Shown one piece after another: positions 33,662-41,613 of a stretch of 64,000 nucleotides of DNA. Position numbers and translations under genes: made by a program. The first letter of the stretch is position 1. Each line of letters opens with the position of its first letter. Source of the DNA: Malonomonas rubra DSM 5091 (GTDB taxonomy: Bacteria > Desulfobacterota > Desulfuromonadia > Desulfuromonadales > Geopsychrobacteraceae); NCBI RefSeq assembly GCF_900142125.1, contig NZ_FQZT01000009.1, positions 1 to 64,000 of the forward strand. Direction: 5' to 3'. A model generated the notes under the pieces. That model ran no database searches. It saw only the letters and a list, made by a program, of their open reading frames with translations, and was not told where the DNA came from.

Positions 33662-35089
33662 TCAGCCTTCCAGCCGATGCACTTTCAGCAGGTTAGTGGT
33701 TCCGGGATCGGAGAGCGGGCTGCCCATGGTAATGACAACAACATCGCCCTTTTTGAGCAGGCCGGAGTCAACAACCGCCGCATCGACCGAAGAAATCTGC
33801 TCCTCGGTGTTCCCCAGAATCGGCACCTTGAGCGAACGGACACCGGCGTAAAGGGCCATACGGCGCCGCACGTGCGTTGTCGGCGTCACTGCCAGAATCG
33901 GCAAGTTCGGTTTATACTTGGCCACCAGCGCCGCAGTGCTACCGGTCTGGGTGAAAGCGAGGATAGCCGAAGCGCCTACCGATTCCGCGACCCGGCAGGC
34001 AGCGCGGCCGATCGCTTCGGTCAAATTGTCATCGTCAGCAAAGCTGTTTTGCAGTTCCTCCCGGTGGATTAAAAGATCCGGGTCCGATTCGACATCACGG
34101 GCAACCCGGTCCATCACCTTGACGGCCGCCTGGGGGTATTTTCCAGCCGCGGTTTCGCCGCTGAGCATCACGGCATCGGTGCCATCGAGAATGGCGTTGG
34201 CTACGTCGGACGTTTCCGCCCGCGTCGGACGCGGATTGCTGATCATGCTCTCCAGCATCTGGGTCGCGGTGATCACCGGCTTGCCGGCAAAGTTGCATTT
34301 ACGGATGATCATCTTCTGAATCAGCGGCACTTTTTCCGAAGGGATCTCCACCCCCAGGTCGCCGCGCGCCACCATCACCCCGTCGGTGACAGCGAGAATT
34401 TCATCAAAATTATCAACCGCCTCCGGTTTTTCTATCTTGGCGATGACCTTGATCCCCGAATTCTGCAGCGCGATCTGGGTTTTCAACCGCTGAACCTCGT
34501 CGGCCGTACGAACAAAAGAAAGAGCGACCCAGTCGACCTCGTTATCGATGCAGAATTGCAGGTCCTGCATATCCTTTTCGGTCATCGCCGGTGCGGAGAC
34601 ATTCACCCCCGGCAAATTGATACCCTTGCGATCTTTCAACAGGCCACCGATAATCACCCGGCAAAAAACAATCTCGCCCTCAATCCGCGTCACCGACAGT
34701 TCCAGTCGACCGTCATCAAGCAGAATCTGATCGCCGGGCAGAACGTCCTGCGGCAAGGCCCGGTAAATCGTTGGAATCACGCCATCAGTTCCCTCGACAT
34801 CGGCCGTGGTGATCTGCACTTCCTGGCCAGCCTCCAATTGTTGGCTGCCCCCTTTCATCAAGCCGGTACGGATCTTCGGTCCCTGCAGGTCGCCGAGAAT
34901 GGCAACAGCCTGCTTGTGCTTGCGGGAGATTTCCCGAATCTGCTCTATTTTTTCTGCTTTTGAGGCAGCATCGCCGTGAGAGAAATTGATACGGAATACG
35001 TTCACGCCAGCTTTCATCAAGCTCTCGAGGCCGTCCTCAGTATCGCACGCCGGACCGACTGTCGCGACGATCTTTGTCCGTCTTTGCAT
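33662..35089 (-). CDS. pyk: Pyruvate kinase
   Basis: A 475-residue glycolytic enzyme with RRTKIVATVGPACDTEDGL, AILGDLQGPKIRTG, the active-site region KIEKPEAVDNFDEI, MVARGDLGVEIPSEKVP, and the C-terminal allosteric domain (AILAFTQTGSTAALVAKYKP). It transfers phosphate from phosphoenolpyruvate to ADP. Its upstream region is shared with the divergent PBP gene. Confidence 0.97.
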   Translation of the reverse strand: MQRRTKIVATVGPACDTEDGLESLMKAGVNVFRINFSHGDAASKAEKIEQIREISRKHKQAVAILGDLQGPKIRTGLMKGGSQQLEAGQEVQITTADVEGTDGVIPTIYRALPQDVLPGDQILLDDGRLELSVTRIEGEIVFCRVIIGGLLKDRKGINLPGVNVSAPAMTEKDMQDLQFCIDNEVDWVALSFVRTADEVQRLKTQIALQNSGIKVIAKIEKPEAVDNFDEILAVTDGVMVARGDLGVEIPSEKVPLIQKMIIRKCNFAGKPVITATQMLESMISNPRPTRAETSDVANAILDGTDAVMLSGETAAGKYPQAAVKVMDRVARDVESDPDLLIHREELQNSFADDDNLTEAIGRAACRVAESVGASAILAFTQTGSTAALVAKYKPNLPILAVTPTTHVRRRMALYAGVRSLKVPILGNTEEQISSVDAAVVDSGLLKKGDVVVITMGSPLSDPGTTNLLKVHRLEG

Positions 35090-35232
35090 AAGGTTCTATC
35101 TCCTGAAGTTTTTCGTTTGAAAATCAGAGTCCTAGCATAGCAGTCTGTTGCCCCCTTGGCGACTGGCGTGTTATATAATTCTGTTTGTCAGAGATTGTTG
35201 AGCTTTTCCATTAATGATGGATCAAACACCCC

Positions 35233-37638
35233 ATGAAACGATTTATAAAATATTTCTTGCTCTGCCTGGTTGCCATGCCGCTGCTCGGCGCAGCAACCCT
35301 GGTCGGTGCCTATTTTTACGTTTCCGCCACCCTGCCAAAGGTGGAGACCCTTTCCGATTACCGTCCACCACTGATCACCCGGATTTACGCCGACGACGGC
35401 ACCATCATCGCCGAGTACTCGAAAGAACGGCGCATCCTGGTGCCTTTTGAGAAGATGCCGAAGCAGCTGGTGCAGGCCTTCGTTGCCGCGGAAGATGCCA
35501 GCTTTTTCAAACACCAGGGGCTCGATTTCCAGTCGATCCTGCGCGCCGCGCTGAAGAACGTCAAAGCAGGCGGTATCGCCCAAGGTGGCAGCACCATCAC
35601 CCAGCAGGTGGCGAAAAAACTGCTGCTGACATCGGAGCGAACCTTCACGCGTAAATTCAAAGAGGCGATCCTCTCCCTGCGGATGGAAAAATACCTGAGC
35701 AAGGAAGATATCCTTTATCTCTACCTTAACCAGATTTATCTCGGCCACCGCGCTTACGGCGTGGAGGCGGCCGCAGAGAATTATTTCGACAAAAATGTCG
35801 AGCAGCTGACCCTGGCCGAATGTGCCATCCTCGCCGGACTGCCGCAGGCACCGAGCCGTTATTCCCCCTACCGGAACTACGACCGGGCGATGAAACGGCA
35901 AAAATACGTACTGGAGCGAATGGTCAAGGAAGGTTTCATCACCCAGGTCGAAGCGGATGCCGCAGCAGCCGAAGAGGTGGCGATCAAGCCACGTCTGAAC
36001 AACCTGCTGGAAGTCACCGCCTACTTCAACGAGCAGGTCCGCCGCTACCTTGAGGAGCGTTTCGGCAGTGACCTGCTCTACACTGGAGGGCTGCAGGTCG
36101 AGACCAGCATTAACCTGCCGATGCAGCATGTCGCCCGCGAAGCGGTCAAGGAGAACCTGCGCAACCACGCCAAGCGGCAAGGCTTCCGCGCGGTGGAAAC
36201 CGTGTTGGATGAAGAGGCCCAGCAGGAGTTTTTCGCCGAACAGATTGAAACCTTTAGCGATGAACCGCTGCAGATCGGTGACTTTGCCGAAGCTATCGTT
36301 ATCGGCCAGCAGGGTGATCAGATCCTCTGCAAGCTGGCTGACACAACGGGAGTCATTTCGATCAAAGAGAGCAAATGGGCTGGTCCTTTACGTGTGGTTC
36401 CCGCTGAAGAAGAAGCCAGCGGCAACCGCGACGAAGATGGCAACCGGCAGGAAACAAAGCTGCCGCTCGGTTCGGTGATCGAAGTCCGGCTGGTCGCCAA
36501 CAGCACGGAACCCTGGCAACTCAGCCTGGAGCAACACCCGATCGCCCAGGGCGCGCTGGTCGCCATCGATCCCTTCACCGGTCAGATCAAGGCGATGGTC
36601 GGCGGTTACGAGTTCAGCGAGAGCCAGTTCAACCGCGCCACCCAGGCAAAACGTCTGCCCGGCTCTGCGATCAAACCGATTATTTACGCCGCCGCGCTCG
36701 ATAAAGGCTATACACCGGCCAGCGTTATCCTCGATACGCCGCTGATTTACGAAGAAAAAGTCGACACCGGCGAACTGGAAGAGTGGAAACCGCGCAATTA
36801 CGAAGAGAAGTTTTACGGTCCGACCAGTTTCCGCAAAGCCCTAGCCAAATCGCGCAACGTCGTCACCATCAAGATCCTGGAGGATATCGGCATCAACTAC
36901 GCGGCCAATTACGCCAGTAAACTGGGCATCGAAACCCCGATGCAGCGCGACTTGACCATGGGGCTTGGTTCGACAGCAGTCACCCCGCTGGAGATGCTGA
37001 CCGCCTACACCGTCTTCGCCAACGGCGGCATCCTGGTGCCACCGACCTATATCACCAGGATCAAGGACCGTGATGGCCGTATCCTTGAATCGATCGATCC
37101 GGCAGATTTTTCTACTGGCATGGCCGAGGACCAGCGGCTGATCCGCAAGCCGCCGCGGCGGGTGATCTCACCTGAGACCGCCTACCTGATCACCAACATC
37201 ATGGAGAGCGTCGTGCGCGAGGGCACCGGCTGGCGCGCCAAAGCGATCGACCGGCCGTCGGCGGGCAAAACCGGCACAACCAACGACCTGAAGGACGCCT
37301 GGTATGTCGGTTACATCCCACAATTGGCTTGTGTTTCCTGGGTCGGCTACGACCAGGAAAGGCCCCTAGGTAAAAGCGAAACCGGCTCACGGGCAGCAGC
37401 CCCTGCCTGGGTTGACTTTATGAAGGAAGCGGTCAAGCAGTACCCGCTTGCCAACTTCAAGGTTCCGGACAGTATCGAATTCCACCCGGTCGATGAGAAA
37501 AACGGTTTATTGCTGGCTGAGGACGACCCCGAAGCTTATTACGAGGCCTTCGCACCAGGCACAGCCCCAACCAAGATGAGTGATGAAGATCAGCTTAAGG
37601 CACGTGATTTCTTCCGTCTCGAGATGGACGTTTTCTAA
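35233..37638 (+). CDS. mrcA: Penicillin-binding protein 1A
   Basis: An 801-residue bifunctional class A PBP. An N-terminal membrane helix precedes the glycosyltransferase domain (FVAAEDASFFKHQGLDFQSI, GGSTITQQVAKKLLL, LYLNQIYLGHRAYGVEAAAE). An OB-like insertion follows, then the transpeptidase domain with PGSAIKPIIYAAAL (SxxK Ser), SRN and the KTG motif in AGKTGTTNDLKDAWYVG. It polymerises and cross-links peptidoglycan in the periplasm. Confidence 0.95.
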   Translation: MKRFIKYFLLCLVAMPLLGAATLVGAYFYVSATLPKVETLSDYRPPLITRIYADDGTIIAEYSKERRILVPFEKMPKQLVQAFVAAEDASFFKHQGLDFQSILRAALKNVKAGGIAQGGSTITQQVAKKLLLTSERTFTRKFKEAILSLRMEKYLSKEDILYLYLNQIYLGHRAYGVEAAAENYFDKNVEQLTLAECAILAGLPQAPSRYSPYRNYDRAMKRQKYVLERMVKEGFITQVEADAAAAEEVAIKPRLNNLLEVTAYFNEQVRRYLEERFGSDLLYTGGLQVETSINLPMQHVAREAVKENLRNHAKRQGFRAVETVLDEEAQQEFFAEQIETFSDEPLQIGDFAEAIVIGQQGDQILCKLADTTGVISIKESKWAGPLRVVPAEEEASGNRDEDGNRQETKLPLGSVIEVRLVANSTEPWQLSLEQHPIAQGALVAIDPFTGQIKAMVGGYEFSESQFNRATQAKRLPGSAIKPIIYAAALDKGYTPASVILDTPLIYEEKVDTGELEEWKPRNYEEKFYGPTSFRKALAKSRNVVTIKILEDIGINYAANYASKLGIETPMQRDLTMGLGSTAVTPLEMLTAYTVFANGGILVPPTYITRIKDRDGRILESIDPADFSTGMAEDQRLIRKPPRRVISPETAYLITNIMESVVREGTGWRAKAIDRPSAGKTGTTNDLKDAWYVGYIPQLACVSWVGYDQERPLGKSETGSRAAAPAWVDFMKEAVKQYPLANFKVPDSIEFHPVDEKNGLLLAEDDPEAYYEAFAPGTAPTKMSDEDQLKARDFFRLEMDVF

Positions 37639-37659
37639 AACGTCCGCAGCATGGCAAAT

Positions 37660-37695
37660 AAAAAAGGAGCAACCATTCCGGCTGCTCCTTTTTTC
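37660..37695. terminator. Bidirectional terminator between PBP1A gene and small convergent gene
   Basis: AAAAAAGGAGCA and TGCTCCTTTTTT pair perfectly around about 12 bases, with A/T runs on both sides serving both strands. Confidence 0.9.
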
Positions 37696-37714
37696 GTGTT
37701 TATGTCGACGGCGT

Positions 37715-37984
37715 TCAGACTGCCTCTTTTTCCAACGACGCCCCTGAATCATCTCTGCGGGACCGGAACATCCGGCCAAGCACATTGTCGATCTGTTCAG
37801 ACGTCATCCAGCCATGAGCAAAACAGATCGCCCCCAGCATACGGTGCGGTCGCCCCGCCAGATTATCTTCAACCTGCTGGTCAAGAGCCCATTTCAGCTG
37901 CTCACTGCTGATATATTTCATATCCACCGCAATAACACCAAAGCGGGAGCAGTACGACTGGAAACTTGCATCTGTTTTTTTCAT
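37715..37984 (-). CDS. Small conserved-looking protein of unknown function
   Basis: An 89-residue soluble protein (MKKTDASFQSYCSRFGVIAVDMKYI). It has a pattern seen twice, roughly I(S/T)SEQ(L/I)xxxL within YISSEQLKWALDQQVED and WMTSEQIDNVLGRM, with LGAICFAHG between. This recalls the N-terminal LG...G.I...QL.AL..Q helical module of GspE-like ATPases, but the resemblance is weak. A terminator serves its 3' end. Function is not inferred. Confidence 0.72.
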   Translation of the reverse strand: MKKTDASFQSYCSRFGVIAVDMKYISSEQLKWALDQQVEDNLAGRPHRMLGAICFAHGWMTSEQIDNVLGRMFRSRRDDSGASLEKEAV

Positions 37985-38078
37985 GCGACCATCCTATCTT
38001 CCCCCTATCGAACTTTGACAATTATGTTGTCAAAGCATCGGTGTTATAACGACTGTCCGGTGAAAAAACCGATCAGTG

Positions 38079-38765
38079 CTAGGCAAAGCGCTCGGGGAAA
38101 TCAGTAAAAACTCCGTTAACACCCCAGTTTTTCAACTGTTCAAGCTTATCAGCTTCATTAACTGTAAAGGCAAGCAGCTTGCGTTTTTCTGTCCCTGCCT
38201 TCACCACCAAAGCCTGATCAATACTGGCTTTATTCAGATTCAGCGACCAGAGATTCAACTCCTCGGCCAGCTGCCAGGTTCGCTCATCCACAGTATCGGC
38301 AACCAGCGCCAAAGGCAGGGACGGAAGAATAGCCGACAGCTCTCTTAACTCTTTCTCATACAATGATGATGCCAAAATCTTCGGCAGCCGCTGGCGGGCA
38401 GCAAAGCGCTGCTCCAGCAGACGGGCAACGGCGCTTCCAGTCCGCGCCCCTTTTAACTCTATATTGACTGCTGCACGGCCAAGCGCCAACTCCAGAACCT
38501 CGTCCAGCAAAGGGATCTTTTCTCCATCTCCAGCATCCAGCTGTTGCAGCTCATCGTACCTGAAATCGCTGACCCGGCCATTGCCGTTGGTTGTGCGCTG
38601 CAAGGTCTCATCGTGAATCACCACCAACTCACCATCGGCGCTGAGATGGACATCCAGTTCCAGCCACTTGGCTCCAGCATCAAGCGCCTTTGCAAATGCC
38701 AGCAAGGTATTTTCGGGCCAGCAGCCGCTGGCACCACGATGAGCAATGATCAAAAAGTCGGACAT
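38079..38765 (-). CDS. Glycerophosphodiester phosphodiesterase
   Basis: The ATG at 38765 gives 228 residues (MSDFLIIAHRGASGCWPENTLLAF). GDPD motifs: the first His in IIAHRGASG, Glu-Asp in WLELDVHLSADGELVVIHD, TTNGNG, INIELK-type VNIELKGA and the C-terminal FTVNEADKLEQLKNWGVNGVFTDFPERF. It hydrolyses glycerophosphodiesters to glycerol-3-phosphate and alcohol. There is no signal peptide, so it is cytoplasmic (UgpQ-like). Confidence 0.94.
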   Translation of the reverse strand: MSDFLIIAHRGASGCWPENTLLAFAKALDAGAKWLELDVHLSADGELVVIHDETLQRTTNGNGRVSDFRYDELQQLDAGDGEKIPLLDEVLELALGRAAVNIELKGARTGSAVARLLEQRFAARQRLPKILASSLYEKELRELSAILPSLPLALVADTVDERTWQLAEELNLWSLNLNKASIDQALVVKAGTEKRKLLAFTVNEADKLEQLKNWGVNGVFTDFPERFA

Positions 38766-38786
38766 GGGCAGAACTCCGGACAAAGA

Positions 38787-38812
38787 AAAGGCCCCGTCTC
38801 GCGGAGCCCTTT
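38787..38812 (-). terminator. Hairpin terminator after the HlyIII-family gene
   Basis: On the minus strand AAAGG-G-CTCCG pairs with CGGGG-CCTTT around CGAGA (one bulge and one G-U pair), ending in TTTT. It lies between the HlyIII-family stop and the phosphodiesterase start. Confidence 0.68.
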
Positions 38813-38834
38813 GGCGCTGCATCGGCGAAAACCG

Positions 38835-39488
38835 TCAATGCTGGGGGATCACGTAAAACAGGATGGAAAAGAAATGGCACAGGCTGCCGGTCAGCACAAA
38901 CAGGTGCCAGATAGCGTGATTATACGGCAGACGCCGCCAGAGATAAAAGACCACCCCGCCGCTGTAAGCCAAGCCTCCGGCCAGCAGTAACAACAGGCCA
39001 CCGGTGTCGACGGCACCAAGCATCGGCTTGATGGCGATCAGCACGATCCAGCCCATGGCCAGATAAACAGCGGTGGAAATGCCGGCAATACGACCGAGCA
39101 TGGTCGCCTTGAGAATGATCCCGAGCAGGGCAAGGCCCCAGACGGTACCGAACAGTGACCAGCCCCAGGGACCACGCAGGCTGACCAGCGTAAAAGGCGT
39201 ATAAGTCCCGGCGATCAAAAGATAAATCGCCGAATGATCAAGCACCTTGAGGACGCGCTTTGCACCTGGCAGCGGGATGCTATGGTACAGGGTCGAAGTC
39301 GCGTAGGAAAGAATCAGCGTCGTGCCGAAAATGCTGCAGGCGGTGATATGCCAGGCATTGCCATGGACACTGGCAAAGCCAACCAGCACCGCCAGGCCGC
39401 CGATCGACAGCAGCATGCCCAAGCCATGGGTGACGCTGTTGGCGATCTCTTCGGCACAACTGTATTGGGAAACGGCTCTATCAGACAT
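38835..39488 (-). CDS. HlyIII/PAQR-family membrane protein
   Basis: A 217-residue, seven-helix membrane protein. EEIANSVTHGLGMLLSIGG, SYATSTLYHSIPL, DHSAIYLLIAGTYTPF and NHAIWHLFVLTGSLCHFFSI carry the conserved His residues of the HlyIII/PAQR family, some of which bind zinc. Physiological function in bacteria is unsettled; the 'hemolysin' name is historical. Confidence 0.93.
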   Translation of the reverse strand: MSDRAVSQYSCAEEIANSVTHGLGMLLSIGGLAVLVGFASVHGNAWHITACSIFGTTLILSYATSTLYHSIPLPGAKRVLKVLDHSAIYLLIAGTYTPFTLVSLRGPWGWSLFGTVWGLALLGIILKATMLGRIAGISTAVYLAMGWIVLIAIKPMLGAVDTGGLLLLLAGGLAYSGGVVFYLWRRLPYNHAIWHLFVLTGSLCHFFSILFYVIPQH

Positions 39489-39669
39489 CTTACTTCTCCA
39501 GCGTTTTAAGTTACCTAAAGCGTACCATGAGCACTGTGTAGAAGAGGTGAGGGCAAATAAGCTTTTACTTTTCTTTTACCTGGAGCGGAAAACAAATTTT
39601 TACTGGCAGCAAACAAAAAAGCAGCTTATCTTTACCGGCGCGTTTTACCCATTATTTACGGAGACATTC

Positions 39670-40575
39670 GTGACCGAAAACACCAGGCGCCTGTTGCCAA
39701 CCATCAGCCTGATCAGTGCCATGCTGCTCTGGGCCAGCTCTTTCGTCGCCCTGAAGATTGCCTTTCGCGGCTATCACCCGATGCAGGTGATCTTCGGCCG
39801 CATGTTCATCGCCAGCCTCTGTTTTCTTCCCTTCATCCCGGCGTTCAGTAAACTGAACTGGCGCAAGCAGGACCTGAAATACCTGTTGATCATGGCGATT
39901 TGCGAACCCTGCCTCTATTTCATTTTCGAGGCCAAAGCACTTGAACTGACCAGCGCATCCCAGGCCGGCATGATCACCGCCATCCTGCCGCTGCTGGTCG
40001 CTATACTCGCCTGGGCCTGGTTGAAAGAGCAGATCAGCCGCCAGACCCTGATCGGTTTTTCCCTGGCGATTGCCGGAGCCTGCTGGCTCAGCCTGGCCAG
40101 CGAAACCAGCATTAATGCACCGAACCCCTTGCTCGGTAATTTTTACGAGTTTCTGGCGATGGTCTGTGCTGCCGGTTACACGGTGTCGCTCAAACATCTG
40201 AGCGAAAATTACCCGCCGCTGTTCCTGACTGCAGTCCAGGCGTTTCTCGGCAGCCTGTTTTTCTTCCCCTTTCTGCTGCTGCCGAGTATCGGTTTTCCCG
40301 GCCACTTGCAGGCGACTCCGGCCGTTGCCATAATCTATCTCGGCACCTTCATCACCTTTGGCGCTTACGGCTGCTATAATTACGGCGTCAGTCGCATCCC
40401 CGCCAGCCAGGCGGCGGGCTACGTCAACCTGATTCCGGTGTTCGGCGTCATCCTCGGCATGCTGATCCTCGGCGACCGTCTCAACTTTGCCCAATGGCTG
40501 GCCTGCGGACTGGTCTTTTGCGGAGTCTGGCTGAGCAGTCGCAGCAAAAAACCTCTGGTGCAGCCGGCCACCTGA
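39670..40575 (+). CDS. EamA/DMT-family transporter
   Basis: A GTG at 39670 follows GGAG by a proper distance and gives 301 residues (MTENTRRLLPTISLIS). Two EamA repeats form ten membrane helices: WASSFVALKIAFRGYHPMQV in the first and MVCAAGYTVSLKHLSEN in the second, with a final GDRLNFAQWLACGLVFCGVW. The family exports metabolites or amino acids; substrate unknown. An upstream extension lacks support. Confidence 0.9.
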   Translation: MTENTRRLLPTISLISAMLLWASSFVALKIAFRGYHPMQVIFGRMFIASLCFLPFIPAFSKLNWRKQDLKYLLIMAICEPCLYFIFEAKALELTSASQAGMITAILPLLVAILAWAWLKEQISRQTLIGFSLAIAGACWLSLASETSINAPNPLLGNFYEFLAMVCAAGYTVSLKHLSENYPPLFLTAVQAFLGSLFFFPFLLLPSIGFPGHLQATPAVAIIYLGTFITFGAYGCYNYGVSRIPASQAAGYVNLIPVFGVILGMLILGDRLNFAQWLACGLVFCGVWLSSRSKKPLVQPAT

Positions 40576-40585
40576 AAGGCGAGTC

Positions 40586-41296
40586 ATGACCTACGAATTC
40601 ACCCCGATCGGCGCCATCTCGTCACCCTACCGGGAAAAGTTCGCTACCCCGCGCCAACCCGGTTTGACCAAAGCGGCTGTTGCTCGAATTGTGTTGAGTG
40701 AAGAGGTTTCCAGTCCGGAAACGGTGCGTGAGCTGGAAGGATTCAGTCATATCTGGCTGCTGTTTCTCTTTGACAAAAACTATCAACAAGGTTGGACTCC
40801 GACGGTGCGTCCACCACGGCTGGGCGGCAACAAAAGAGTCGGTGTCTTCGCCAGCCGTTCGCCGTTTCGCCCCAACCCGATCGGTTTGTCCCCAGTAAAA
40901 CTGCTGGCAATCGAACAGCAGGATGGCAGAATCACGCTGAAAGTGCAGGGCGCCGACTTGATTGACGGCACGCCGATCCTTGATATCAAGCCCTACATTG
41001 CTTACAGCGATGCCATTGCTGATGCGGTCAGCGGGTTTGCAGATAAAGCTCCATCATTGTTGCCGGTGGAATTTTCTGCGGCGGCGCTGGAACAGGTTGC
41101 TGGTTTTGTTGGCCAGACGCCTGAGCTGGAAGAGCTAGTGCGGGAGACTTTGGCGCTTGATCCTCGGCCCGCTTATCAGAGGGAGGCTGGAGATGAACGG
41201 GAGTATGGGGTGTTGCTGGATCGATATAATGTACGTTGGAGGGTTGTGAGTGAGGTGATTGAGGTCCTCGATATTTCGCTGGTTGAAAAATCCTAA
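40586..41296 (+). CDS. trmO: tRNA (t6A37) N6-methyltransferase TrmO
   Basis: A 236-residue protein with YEFTPIGAISSPYREKFATPRQ, PRLGGNKRVGVFASRSPFRPNPIGLS and the LDIKPYI segment of the TsaA/TrmO beta-barrel methyltransferases. It uses S-adenosylmethionine to methylate t6A37 in tRNA-Thr. It follows the EamA gene by 10 bases. Confidence 0.94.
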   Translation: MTYEFTPIGAISSPYREKFATPRQPGLTKAAVARIVLSEEVSSPETVRELEGFSHIWLLFLFDKNYQQGWTPTVRPPRLGGNKRVGVFASRSPFRPNPIGLSPVKLLAIEQQDGRITLKVQGADLIDGTPILDIKPYIAYSDAIADAVSGFADKAPSLLPVEFSAAALEQVAGFVGQTPELEELVRETLALDPRPAYQREAGDEREYGVLLDRYNVRWRVVSEVIEVLDISLVEKS

Positions 41297-41353
41297 ACAG
41301 ACGGCTCGCAATGAACTGATGAGCCCGTGATTTGAAAACAGCCCCAATTGAAA

Positions 41354-41380
41354 CAGGCCGATCCTAAAAGGACCGGCCTG
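41354..41380 (-). terminator. Terminator after the SAP-like small gene
   Basis: CAGGCCGATCC and GGACCGGCCTG pair (one mismatch) around TAAAA, with T-rich sequence after it on the minus strand. It can also serve the plus-strand trmO transcript. Confidence 0.75.
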
Positions 41381-41406
41381 CCATCAGCCAACATCTGCCC
41401 CAAAAC

Positions 41407-41586
41407 CTACTTGCAATCCCCCCGCCACAAACAATCTTCCTGCCCACACTCAGCAGAAAAGTTCGTATTGAAGCACTGAGGATTGCCTTCCTGCAACTGA
41501 ATCGCCCGGATCAGGTCTTCTTTTTTCATCCGCCCCGGTTTCACTCCACGATCCTTTGCAACGTCTTTAACCTGTGCCATGTTCAT
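41407..41586 (-). CDS. Small SAP-domain-like cysteine-containing protein
   Basis: A 59-residue protein from the ATG at 41586, preceded by GGGAGTGGACAA. The first 33 residues (NMAQVKDVAKDRGVKPGRMK and onwards to DLIRAIQLQEG) fit a SAP-type helix-extended-helix nucleic-acid-binding motif. The C-terminal half has four Cys (QCFN, AECG, EDCLW, GDCK), which might bind a metal. Small proteins of this layout are familiar in Geobacter-like genomes; function unknown. Confidence 0.82.
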   Translation of the reverse strand: MNMAQVKDVAKDRGVKPGRMKKEDLIRAIQLQEGNPQCFNTNFSAECGQEDCLWRGDCK

Positions 41587-41613
41587 TTGTCCACTCCCTG
41601 TCTGTCCGTAAAA

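Noticed and set aside
35188-36180. Minus-strand frame of 330 codons
   Set aside because: Antisense to the PBP1A gene, whose catalytic motifs are intact.
39652-40587. Minus-strand frame of 311 codons rich in Gln and Asp
   Set aside because: Antisense to the EamA transporter; no supporting motif.
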